Source of the DNA: DAINRZ01 sp964634885
Lineage (GTDB): Bacteria; Bacteroidota; Ignavibacteria; Kapaibacteriales; UBA2268
Length of the DNA: 54,424 nt
NCBI GenBank assembly: GCA_964634885.1
Contig: CAZWLN010000030.1
Location: 1-54,424 of the forward strand
Direction: 5' to 3'
The notes beneath the pieces were generated by a model. That model searched no databases and was not told where the DNA came from. It was given only the letters and a program-made list of their open reading frames with translations. A program made the translations under genes and the position numbers. Numbering within the stretch: the first letter of the stretch is position 1; each line of letters begins with the position of its first letter. Shown piece after piece: positions 17,254 to 26,114 of the stretch.

Positions 17254-17265
17254 TGTAATGTCTTT
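16886..17265 (-). repeat. Inverted interspersed element, left copy (three hairpins plus small ORF)
   Basis: About 380 bp, closely similar by eye to the reverse complement of 40252-40640. In the minus orientation the order is: ATTTGGAAA leader, ATG of a 40-codon ORF at 17253, a conserved stretch, then three palindromes. These are CAACCCC-TGAC-GGGGTTG at 17053-17070, the same at 17001-17018, and GAACTCC-GCA-GGAGTTC at 16964-16980, ending near CCCAAATT. No terminal inverted repeat, target duplication or transposase is seen. It is probably a non-autonomous or structural-RNA repeat of a kind common but poorly described in Bacteroidota-like genomes. Confidence 0.85.
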
Positions 17266-17797
17266 CCAAATATTCTTCCGGTAGCTGTAGCAGAAAAAAT
17301 TTTCAATAATGTGTAACTTTTTTCAGTTTGAATTGTTATGCTTTTAAAACTGTAACAGATTTGAAAATAATGCGAAAGGGAAGGCAGGAAGAAAAGTAAT
17401 ACACATTCATTTGTTTTCTTAACGAAAAAGAATAATTGATTGGATGCAGTTACAATTCTTTCATGTGTTGCAGACAATATGTATTATTTAGTAATACTGG
17501 TGTTTGATTGAATGTTAAAGTACCGAATATTATCAACCGGCTCAGGGACCATGCAATCCCCAGATATTTGCATATAATACCCGGGTTCCTGGGCCGGGGC
17601 TTTTTAAACCGGTTCAATATCAGGACCTTAGCTCAAAATGTTTATGTTATATGGCCTAAAAGAGTTATATTTGCTTTAATCGAGGTAAGATATTCAGGAA
17701 TCGAGCCGGGTACAGGCCCGTGCAGATTGTGTAGAAAAAATAATATTTCGGATGCGCAATATAAATATTTAATTATCATAAACTTACGAGGATTGTT
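17266..17797. other. Intergenic leader of the IgGFc array
   Basis: About 530 bp with no gene I can support. A 97-codon open frame over 17508-17801 has no recognisable features, no ribosome site, and overlaps the real start at 17798. A GC patch near 17580-17600 (CCCGG...CCGGG then five Ts) is hairpin-like. TATATTTG at 17666-17673 is a possible -7 box 125 nt before the array, with only TTTA at the -33 position. Otherwise AT-rich and featureless. Confidence 0.5.
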
Positions 17798-20542
17798 ATG
17801 AAAAAAGTATCTTTCAAAATGATATGTGTAATATTCCTTGCAGTGATGACAACTCAGGCCTCTTCACAGGACTACGAAACAGTGAAACTGAAGGACAGGC
17901 TTCCAAAGCTTCAGAGCGCTTCAAGCGTGGGTACCGACTTCTGGTTTACAGTGCCGCCCTGCTATGAAGACGAAATGGCAGCTTTGGAAAATAGTGTATA
18001 TATTTTTGTTACCGGCACAGAGTCTGCTTTTGTAACTGTAGAAGTTGCAGGCAAGGGCTTTTTAATGGAAAAACAGTTGCAGGCCAATACGACCGTGGAC
18101 TTTGTTCTATTACCTGATGCTGCGTCGCCCTGGAGAAAATCCGGTTCGAAAAAACCGCCTGCTGAAAAGATAATACAAGGTGCCGGAATACATGTCTATT
18201 CGGATGTTCCTGTTACAGTATATTGTGTTGTCAGCTACAGGGCTGCCACAGAAGGATTCCTTGTGCTGCCGTCGTCCTCGCTGGGAAATAAATATATCGT
18301 TTCATCCTACGGGAGCATGGACGCCCTGACCGAAGAAAAGTTCTATCCCAGCCTGAGCGGTTGCTGTGCAACTGAAAACGGTACAAAAGTCTCTTTTACC
18401 CTGGGAGGAAATCCTACGACTAAGACCACCGGAGGTATGATTTCCGGTGACTCGATAAAATATACTCTGAATAAAGGAGACGTGGTAATGTTTGCTTCCA
18501 ACGGCGATGCTAATGACCTGACAGGCAGTGTCTGGCAGTCGGACAAGCCAATTGCCGTAGTATCAGGTAATTACTGTGCTGACATACCGATCGACAACCG
18601 CTGGTGCGATTATAGCTGCGAGATGGATCAACCGACAAATACCTGGGGTACGAGCTACCATGTGCCGAAAATCCACGGCAGGAAATACCCGTCGATCATC
18701 AGGATATTCGCCAGCGAACCCAATACTACTATCTACAAAGACGGGGCCCATAATAATAAACTTACAAAAGCAGGCGGCAGGCAAAATGAAGGATGGTACG
18801 AGATCAGAATGGCCCCGTTGAGCGATTTACCAAAATCGGTACTGATTACAGCTGATAAACCGATCGGCATTACTTTCTGCAATACGGGCGCCCAGGAAGA
18901 CGGCTCGCCGATGCCCAACAGCGATCCTTTCCTGTTGGCAATGCTACCCGATGATGCATTTAACAAGGAGCTGTCATTTTCTACACCCGGTACTACCGAT
19001 TCGAACGATTTTCAGGAAAACTATATTAACCTGGTCTATGAGACTGAAGAAAACGGCGAGACTCCCGAAGGCCTGAAATTCGGCTGGATTGTGGACGGGA
19101 AGTTCTTGTTCAGGAGGGTGCTGAATATGTTCCCGGGGGTTGACGAGAAGTTTTACGACGACAACTCAGGAAAGAAATACGCTGTAAAACAGTTAAGCAT
19201 AGATTCGAACGCAGTCTGTAAAATAATTGGTGACAAACCCTTTGCAGCCTATTCCTACGGTTACAGGACCGGCGATTCCTACGGCTTCCCCACTGCCATC
19301 GGTACGGAGCGAACCGTCATTACGAAAGAAGGGACTGCACCCGTTCCGACATGGACAATGCAATGCAACGGGGATGTCGATAACGGCTATGTCAAAGATA
19401 TGCCCGACGACGTCAGAAGGTCCGGACTACGGTTTATCGGCCTCGACAAAAGAAGCGAGAATTATAAATTGACACAGGACCCGATTGTTTACGGCAGTAC
19501 AAACGAAGCGGGATGGAAACTGGAAGTAATCGACAAGAGCAAGCGTGCTACGGCTTATATGGTCTTTGGCGACATCGACGGCAATGATACGGTTATTGTA
19601 ATCCAAAATAAACTGATGTCGGGAATGGTGTTCAGCCCTTCATATATCCATCTTGGCAATATAATCACAGATTCTGTCCAGGTTTTGCCTTTTACTATTA
19701 AAAACAAGAACCAGGCTCCGGTAACCATTACCAAATTATATTTGAAAAACGGGAACCAGGGATTTTCCATCGGCAGCCCATCGCTGCCTTTTACAATTGC
19801 TGCCGGGGATTCCGTTACTATCAATATTTATATATCTTATGACACTCCGGCAATACTAAGTGATACATTAATAGCCGGTAATGACTGCGATGAGCTTGTA
19901 GCCCTGTATTTGTCGGCAAAGACTGTGCAGCCGGTTATTGAAGTGTCGGACATTGACTTTGACACTGTCTATACGGGGAAGAAATATGACAGGAATCTGA
20001 AAATCAGTAATAAATCAACAATTGCTTTACATATCATCAGCCATACTGCCCCCAATCATCCTGAGTTTTCCAGCAACATACCGGATTATTTGCTTACTAT
20101 GACTGCAAATAATGATATGATCTACAAAGTGAGCTTCGAATCCCAGAAAGAAGGAGTCTTCATCGATTCGATAGTATTCCAAACCGAAGCCGGAACGAAT
20201 ACGGATAACGTGGCAATCTTAAGGGCAGTGTGTGTCAAAGCTAATGCCGTTGAGGACGGGAACACAGGACAAGAGGCTTCCGGCCTGAAAATTGCCGTCA
20301 ATCCCAATCCGGTAAACAACGGAAAAGCTACGGTAAGACTCATCTCCGACAGGGACTGCGGCGCTGAGATCACGGTTTGCAACATTGCAGGCAGGCAGCT
20401 GTTTAACAACCGTACATACACGATTCAGGCAGGGGAGAACACAATTGAACTGGATCTGTCGAGGCTGCCTTCAGGAGTGTATTATCTCTTAGTCAAATCC
20501 CGCGGCAGTGCTGAAAAGGTGAAGTTCAATATTATCAGGTAA
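17798..20542 (+). CDS. T9SS-exported IgGFc-binding-domain protein, array copy 1
   Basis: 914-aa secreted protein, first of five head-to-tail paralogues. Signal peptide 1-23; GTDFWFTVPPC at 45-55 opens a ~470-residue domain resembling the bacterial IgGFc_binding family (PF17517 by my recollection). It has IHVYSDVPVTVYCVV, FLVLPSSSLGNKYIVSSYGS, SGCCATENGT, IPIDNRWCDYSCEMDQP and YHVPKIHGRKYPSIIRIFA. Next a ~100-residue linking domain (MQCNGDVDNGYVKDMP), two ASH/choice-of-anchor-D beta-sandwiches (about 600-710 and 711-810), and a T9SS type A sorting domain (about 835-914, ending VKFNIIR). GAGG lies upstream of the ATG. The ligand is unknown; the family name comes from a human mucus protein and does not prove antibody binding. 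Surface adhesion is an inference. Confidence 0.87.
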   Translation: MKKVSFKMICVIFLAVMTTQASSQDYETVKLKDRLPKLQSASSVGTDFWFTVPPCYEDEMAALENSVYIFVTGTESAFVTVEVAGKGFLMEKQLQANTTVDFVLLPDAASPWRKSGSKKPPAEKIIQGAGIHVYSDVPVTVYCVVSYRAATEGFLVLPSSSLGNKYIVSSYGSMDALTEEKFYPSLSGCCATENGTKVSFTLGGNPTTKTTGGMISGDSIKYTLNKGDVVMFASNGDANDLTGSVWQSDKPIAVVSGNYCADIPIDNRWCDYSCEMDQPTNTWGTSYHVPKIHGRKYPSIIRIFASEPNTTIYKDGAHNNKLTKAGGRQNEGWYEIRMAPLSDLPKSVLITADKPIGITFCNTGAQEDGSPMPNSDPFLLAMLPDDAFNKELSFSTPGTTDSNDFQENYINLVYETEENGETPEGLKFGWIVDGKFLFRRVLNMFPGVDEKFYDDNSGKKYAVKQLSIDSNAVCKIIGDKPFAAYSYGYRTGDSYGFPTAIGTERTVITKEGTAPVPTWTMQCNGDVDNGYVKDMPDDVRRSGLRFIGLDKRSENYKLTQDPIVYGSTNEAGWKLEVIDKSKRATAYMVFGDIDGNDTVIVIQNKLMSGMVFSPSYIHLGNIITDSVQVLPFTIKNKNQAPVTITKLYLKNGNQGFSIGSPSLPFTIAAGDSVTINIYISYDTPAILSDTLIAGNDCDELVALYLSAKTVQPVIEVSDIDFDTVYTGKKYDRNLKISNKSTIALHIISHTAPNHPEFSSNIPDYLLTMTANNDMIYKVSFESQKEGVFIDSIVFQTEAGTNTDNVAILRAVCVKANAVEDGNTGQEASGLKIAVNPNPVNNGKATVRLISDRDCGAEITVCNIAGRQLFNNRTYTIQAGENTIELDLSRLPSGVYYLLVKSRGSAEKVKFNIIR

Positions 20543-20574
20543 TTAGTTATGGAGAAACAATTGTGGGAAATACT

Positions 20575-23313
20575 ATGAAATCGACAATACTCAAATGTTT
20601 ACAGATAATAATTATAGTTATTGTCCCTGCAATTCCTTCTTTCTCCCAAGACTTGTCCCCGGACAATGTAAAGGACAAGCTTCCTAAGATACAAAGCGCC
20701 TCAAACATGGGTACCGACTTCTGGTTTACAGTGCCGCCAGGATTTGAAAGCGATGGGGGAGGAGATTATCTGATAAATATATATGTTTCTTCTCAGGATT
20801 CGACACTCGTAATTGTTGAAGTACCTTCAAAGAAAACATTCATGGTTGATACTACAATACCGAATGGTCTGATAAATTTCCGTTTAACTCCGATCACTGC
20901 ATGTCCATGGTGTAAGTCAGGCCCTTCTCCGTCGCCAAAAGAACAGGTATGGAGCGGCGCCGGCATTCATGTCCTGTCCTTTAAACCGGTGATTGTTTAT
21001 TGTGTATTGAGATACCCCGTGACCAGTGACGGTTTCCTTGTCCTCCCGACAAGTTCTTTGGGAAAAGATTACATAGTGTCTTCTTACGGCAGCATGGACG
21101 CCTGGACGACGGCTGTCATGCCAAGCCTGTCAGGCTGCTGTGCCACCGAAGACAGCACAAATGTCAGTTTTACGCTTGGTGGCAATACCGGAACAATAAC
21201 CTCCGGGGGAATGAAACCGGGAGAGGTCTGGTCGAAGATGATGCAAAGAGGAGATGTCGTGATGTTCGCTTCTAAGGGCGGCGGCGCTGACCTTTCAGGC
21301 AGTTCCTGGAAGGCAGACAAACCTGTTGCCGTTGTCTCAGGCAATCATTGTGCAAATATTCCCATCGAAAACCGTTGGTGTGACTATACCTGCGAGATGG
21401 ACCAGCCTGTCTTTACCTGGGGAACTACTTACCACGTACCCAAAATCCACGGAAGGAAGTTCTCCTCGGTAATCAGGATATTTGCCTCAGATACGAATAC
21501 AACCATATTCAGGGATGGGGTAGAAGTGGGGAAACTGGCCGTAGCGGGAGGCCTTCAGAATGAAGGCTGGCTTGAGATGAGGTGTGTGCCGCTTCCCGAC
21601 AGTGCAAAGCCTGTGGTCATCAGCTCGAACAAGCCGGTCGGTGTTACCCTGTACAATACCGGTGTCCAGGAAGACGGTGAACCCTATCCTGACAGCGACC
21701 CCTTTCAGATGGCCATTTTGCCGACTGATTCGTATCTTACCGAGATGGCTTTCGCCTGTCCCAGTGTTCAGGGAGGTATAAGGTTCAACAAGAACTACCT
21801 GGATTTCATCTATGAAACAGATGAAAACGGTGAATTGCCCGATGATGTGGAATTTGGCACTGCTGACAATGGTGTGTTCAGCTTCTCGAAAATGAAATCC
21901 GTTTACAATTACCCTGACGAGAAGTACAATTACAATGTCAACGGAAAAAAGTATGCCATGAAAAAAATTGACCTGCCGATTTATGGTGTTTTCAGGATCA
22001 GGGCTTCAAGGCCATTTGCTGCCTACTCATACGGCTACGGTTACTGCGATTCTTACGGTTTTCCTTCGGGTGTGAAACCTGTTGCTGCTGTCAGCAGCAA
22101 AGACAGCGTTCCACCGCAGGCGACCTACACGATGGACTGCAAAGGCAATATTTCCGACGGCGTCGTCAGGGATATGCCGGACAGTCAGGAAAGGTCTAAT
22201 ATCGGTTATATAATGCTTGACAAAAAGAATAGTTACAATTACAAATTAGTGACAGGTTCATATAGTTTCGGCAATACATCGGAAATTCACTGGAGCCTTG
22301 AAACGGTTGACACAAACAGGCCGTCAAAAGCAGTAATAATACTTACCGACGCCGCCAATAACTATTCCACAATTGAATTAGGGAATAAATTATCAAAATT
22401 AGAGTTTAACAAGGATCATGCTCATTTTGAACTTGACCCTCCCCAAAAGGCCGACAGTACCATAATAGATATGCAAAACACAGGAACAGAACCTATTACC
22501 ATTCAACGGTTTGAACTGAAAGACGGGAATAATCATTTTTCTATTGACAAACCTTCTTTACCGCTAACATTGCAGCCGGGTGCTGCATATAGTTTCAAAG
22601 TCAGATTCACTGCTGACGCTTCCATGTTAATGGGGAGATTCAGTGACTCTCTGGTCATCGGTGATGATTGTGTAAATTATTACAGCCTGCCTATGTGGGC
22701 TTATTACGAAAAGCCCGAGATCAGTATGTCGGACATCGACTTCGGTAAGGTTGAGGCCGGCCGGCCCAGTACTATCCCATTTTGTCTGTCGAACTTTTCA
22801 GATTACCCGAATACAATTACAGGATTCCATGGGAACACAGTTCCTGAGTTTTCTTTTCACAAACCTTCTTTTCCATTTACAATTGTACCGGACGACAACA
22901 TTCTCTTTTACGTTACTTTTAAGGCCGGCGCAGAAGGTACCTATCTCGATTCCATCATATTCGAAAGCGATGCCGGTACTGAAATCGATAATGCTGCGGT
23001 ATTGAAAGCCGAATGTATTCCACCTAATTCAATCGACCAGGAAAAGGATCTGAACTGTAAAGTGTCAATCCTTCCCAACCCCACAAGCGGAGGCAGGGCG
23101 ACGGTCAGCATTTACTCAGACAGGGAATGCGGCGCTGAGATTACGGTATGCAACATTGCAGGTGAACAGTTGTTGTACTGGGGTACCTATACTCTGCAGG
23201 CAGGGGAGAACCTGATTGAACCTGACCTGTCGAAGCTGCCTTCAGGAGTGTATTATCTCTTAGTCAAATCCTGCGGCAGGGCTGAAAGGGTGAAGTTCAG
23301 TATTATCAGATAA
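20575..23313 (+). CDS. T9SS-exported IgGFc-binding-domain protein, array copy 2
   Basis: 912-aa paralogue with the same order as copy 1: signal peptide (IIIIVIVPAIPSFSQ), GTDFWFTVPP domain, CCATEDST and WCDYTCEM cysteine motifs, linking domain, two ASH-like sandwiches and a T9SS sorting domain (VSILPNPTSGGRATVS... VKFSIIR). The ATG at 20575 is chosen because GGGA sits 6 nt upstream; a GTG at 20563 is in frame with GGAG upstream of it, so four extra residues are possible. It is most similar to copy 3, and the short spacer before each is nearly identical, so 2 and 3 are the most recent duplication. The gap to copy 1 is 32 nt, so the array is probably one operon. Confidence 0.87.
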   Translation: MKSTILKCLQIIIIVIVPAIPSFSQDLSPDNVKDKLPKIQSASNMGTDFWFTVPPGFESDGGGDYLINIYVSSQDSTLVIVEVPSKKTFMVDTTIPNGLINFRLTPITACPWCKSGPSPSPKEQVWSGAGIHVLSFKPVIVYCVLRYPVTSDGFLVLPTSSLGKDYIVSSYGSMDAWTTAVMPSLSGCCATEDSTNVSFTLGGNTGTITSGGMKPGEVWSKMMQRGDVVMFASKGGGADLSGSSWKADKPVAVVSGNHCANIPIENRWCDYTCEMDQPVFTWGTTYHVPKIHGRKFSSVIRIFASDTNTTIFRDGVEVGKLAVAGGLQNEGWLEMRCVPLPDSAKPVVISSNKPVGVTLYNTGVQEDGEPYPDSDPFQMAILPTDSYLTEMAFACPSVQGGIRFNKNYLDFIYETDENGELPDDVEFGTADNGVFSFSKMKSVYNYPDEKYNYNVNGKKYAMKKIDLPIYGVFRIRASRPFAAYSYGYGYCDSYGFPSGVKPVAAVSSKDSVPPQATYTMDCKGNISDGVVRDMPDSQERSNIGYIMLDKKNSYNYKLVTGSYSFGNTSEIHWSLETVDTNRPSKAVIILTDAANNYSTIELGNKLSKLEFNKDHAHFELDPPQKADSTIIDMQNTGTEPITIQRFELKDGNNHFSIDKPSLPLTLQPGAAYSFKVRFTADASMLMGRFSDSLVIGDDCVNYYSLPMWAYYEKPEISMSDIDFGKVEAGRPSTIPFCLSNFSDYPNTITGFHGNTVPEFSFHKPSFPFTIVPDDNILFYVTFKAGAEGTYLDSIIFESDAGTEIDNAAVLKAECIPPNSIDQEKDLNCKVSILPNPTSGGRATVSIYSDRECGAEITVCNIAGEQLLYWGTYTLQAGENLIEPDLSKLPSGVYYLLVKSCGRAERVKFSIIR

Positions 23314-23345
23314 TTAGTTATGGAGAAACAATTGTGGGAAATTTT

Positions 23346-26090
23346 ATGAAATGGACAATACTCAAATACTTACAGTTAATATTGATAGTTATTGTCCCTG
23401 CAATTCCTTCTTTCTCCCAAGGCTTGTCCCAGGACAATGTAAAGGACAAGCTTCCTAAGATACAAAGCGCCTCAGGCATGGGCACCGACTTCTGGTTTAC
23501 AGTGCCCCCTTCTTTTGAAGATGAATCGGGTAATTGGAGTAATATGATAGAGATATATGTTACATCGCAGGATTCTACTCCCGTAATCCTTGAGGTTCCC
23601 TCTAAGAGTGTATTCATGATAGATAAAGTACTTCCAAATTCGGTAATAAAGTTTTATCTTACCTCATTAACTGCTTTTCCATGGCTCAAGTCAGGCTCTT
23701 CTCCTTCGCCTAAAGAACAGGTACTGAGCGGTGCCGGCATTCACATCCTGTCTATTAAACCTGTAATAGTATATTGCGTTTTAAGATTCCGTGGGACCAG
23801 CGACGGTTTCCTTGTACTTCCTTCTTCCTCTCTTGGAAAAGAGTATATTGTTGCTACTTACGGCAGTTTGGACGCACTTGCCCACGGCCAGTTTTTCCCC
23901 AGCCTGAGCGGATGCTGTGCAACGGAGGACTCGACAAAAGTCTCCTTTACCTTAGGTGGAAACGTATCAACAAAAACTTCAGGTGGTATGGAAACAGGTG
24001 AAATGAAAGAGTTCACCCTTAACAAAGGAGATGTCGTAATGGTGGCTTCCGACGGGGCCGGAGCCGACCTTTCCGGCAGTCTGTGGAAATCAGACAAGCC
24101 GCTGGCTGTCGTGTCGGGAAACTATTGTGCAAATATACCCATCAACAATAGATGGTGCGATTACATCTGCGAGATGGAGCAGCCTGTCTTTACCTGGGGA
24201 ACAAATTACCTTGTGCCAAAAATCTATGGAAGAAAGTACTCATCATTGATAAGGATATTTGCCCGGGATACTAATACAACCATATACAGAGACGGAATGG
24301 AAGTGGCAAAACTGCCGAAAGCAGGCGGCCTTCAGAACAAAGGCTGGATTGAGCTGAGGTGTGTGCCGCTTCCCGACAGTGCAAGGCCTGTGGTCATCAG
24401 CTCGGACAAACCGGTCGGGGTAACACTGTACAATACCGGTGTCGAGGAAGACAGTATTCCTTATCCCAACAGCGACCCCTTCCAGATGGCTGTCCTGCCT
24501 GTAGAATCATTTATTACCGAAATGAATTTCATCAGTCCAGGACTGGTTAACAATACGAAATTTAAGGAAAACTACCTGGATTTCATCTATGAAACAGATG
24601 AAAACGGGGCTATGCCCGATGATGTGGAATTTGGCGTCGCTGACAGTGGAGTGTTCAGCTTCTCGAAAATGAAATCAGTTTATAGCTACCCTGATGAGAA
24701 ATATGCTTACAATGTCAACGGGAAAAAGTATGCGCTTAAGAAAATAGATTTGCCTCAGGTGGGTGTTTTCAAGATCAAGGCTGCCAAGCCATTTACTGCC
24801 TATTCCTATGGTTATGATTACTACGATTCTTACGGCTTTCCTTCGGGGGTGAAACCTGTTGCTGCTGTCAGCAGCAAAGACAGCGTTCCACCGCAGGCGA
24901 TCTACACGATGGACTGCAAAGGCAATGTTTCCGACGGCATCGTCAGGGATATGCCTGTCAGCCCGGACAGATCTAATCTGGGGTATATTTTCTTTGACGA
25001 GGTAAATAGCGTCAATTACAAACTGACTACAGATCCTTATTCTTTCGGTAAGACGCCTGAAACCGGCTGGAAGCTTGAAGTAACAGACACAAACCAGCCG
25101 TCTAAAGCTATTATAATATTTACAGACGCCGGCAACAACTGGTCAACGATTGAAATACAGAATAAACTGTCAAAATTAGAATTTAGTACAAAACATGCTT
25201 ACTTTCAAGTTTACTATCCCCAAAAGGCTGATAGTACTAAAGTAGAAATGAAAAACACAGGTACTGAACCGCTTACCATTCAACGGATTGAATTGAAAAA
25301 CGGAACGAAATATTTTTTAATTGACAAACCTTCTTTGCCGCTTACATTGCAGCCGGGTGCAGTTCACAGCTTCACAGTCAGTTTCATTGCTAACGCTTCC
25401 ACATTAACGGGGAATTTCAGTGACTCTCTGGTCATCGGTGATGATTGTGTTAATCATTACTGCCTGTCCATGTATGCTTATTACATAAAGCCTGTGATGA
25501 GAATGTCGGACATCGACTTCGGTAAGGTCGAGGCCGGCCGGTCCAGCACCATCCCATTTTGTCTGACGAACTCTTCAGAATACCCGAATACAATTTCAGG
25601 ATACCAAGGGAACACAGTTCCTGAGTTTACTTTTCACAAACCTTCTTTTCCGTTTACAATTGCTCCGTACGACAACATTCTGTTTTATGTTACTTTTAAA
25701 GCCGATAAAGAAGGTACCTATCTCGATTCCATTATATTCGAAAGCGAAGCCGGTACAAATATTGATAATGCCGCGATATTGAAAGCCGAGTGTATTCCTC
25801 CAAATTCAATTGACCAGGAAAAGGATCTGAACTGTAAAGTGTCAATCCTTCCCAACCCCACAAGCGGGGGCAGGGCGACGGTCAGCATTTACTCAGACAG
25901 GGAATGCGGCGCTAAGATTACTGTATGCAACATTGCAGGTGAACAGTTGTTGTACTGGAATACCTATATTCTGCAGGCAGGGGAGAACACAATTGAACTC
26001 GACCTGTCGAAGCTTACATCAGGGGTATATTACCTCTTAGTGAAATCCTGCGGCAGGGCGGAAAAGGTGAAGTTCAATATTTTGAAATAG
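23346..26090 (+). CDS. T9SS-exported IgGFc-binding-domain protein, array copy 3
   Basis: 914-aa near-duplicate of copy 2. Long stretches are almost identical (for example the segments around PVAAVSSKDSVPPQA and the whole sorting domain). Differences concentrate in the first ~110 residues after the signal peptide (EDESGNWSNMIEIYVTSQDS) and around 700-740. The CCATEDST and WCDYICEM motifs are kept. It begins with the same duplicated leader as copy 2; the ATG at 23346 is preferred to the GTG at 23334. The divergent N-terminal strand region may be the variable ligand-contact face, an inference from where substitutions cluster. Confidence 0.87.
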   Translation: MKWTILKYLQLILIVIVPAIPSFSQGLSQDNVKDKLPKIQSASGMGTDFWFTVPPSFEDESGNWSNMIEIYVTSQDSTPVILEVPSKSVFMIDKVLPNSVIKFYLTSLTAFPWLKSGSSPSPKEQVLSGAGIHILSIKPVIVYCVLRFRGTSDGFLVLPSSSLGKEYIVATYGSLDALAHGQFFPSLSGCCATEDSTKVSFTLGGNVSTKTSGGMETGEMKEFTLNKGDVVMVASDGAGADLSGSLWKSDKPLAVVSGNYCANIPINNRWCDYICEMEQPVFTWGTNYLVPKIYGRKYSSLIRIFARDTNTTIYRDGMEVAKLPKAGGLQNKGWIELRCVPLPDSARPVVISSDKPVGVTLYNTGVEEDSIPYPNSDPFQMAVLPVESFITEMNFISPGLVNNTKFKENYLDFIYETDENGAMPDDVEFGVADSGVFSFSKMKSVYSYPDEKYAYNVNGKKYALKKIDLPQVGVFKIKAAKPFTAYSYGYDYYDSYGFPSGVKPVAAVSSKDSVPPQAIYTMDCKGNVSDGIVRDMPVSPDRSNLGYIFFDEVNSVNYKLTTDPYSFGKTPETGWKLEVTDTNQPSKAIIIFTDAGNNWSTIEIQNKLSKLEFSTKHAYFQVYYPQKADSTKVEMKNTGTEPLTIQRIELKNGTKYFLIDKPSLPLTLQPGAVHSFTVSFIANASTLTGNFSDSLVIGDDCVNHYCLSMYAYYIKPVMRMSDIDFGKVEAGRSSTIPFCLTNSSEYPNTISGYQGNTVPEFTFHKPSFPFTIAPYDNILFYVTFKADKEGTYLDSIIFESEAGTNIDNAAILKAECIPPNSIDQEKDLNCKVSILPNPTSGGRATVSIYSDRECGAKITVCNIAGEQLLYWNTYILQAGENTIELDLSKLTSGVYYLLVKSCGRAEKVKFNILK

Positions 26091-26114
26091 ATATTACTAC
26101 AATATATTTGAGGA

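Noticed and set aside
17508..17801. 97-codon plus-strand frame before the IgGFc array
   Set aside because: No Shine-Dalgarno, no family resemblance, overlaps the well-supported start at 17798; composition like the surrounding non-coding DNA.
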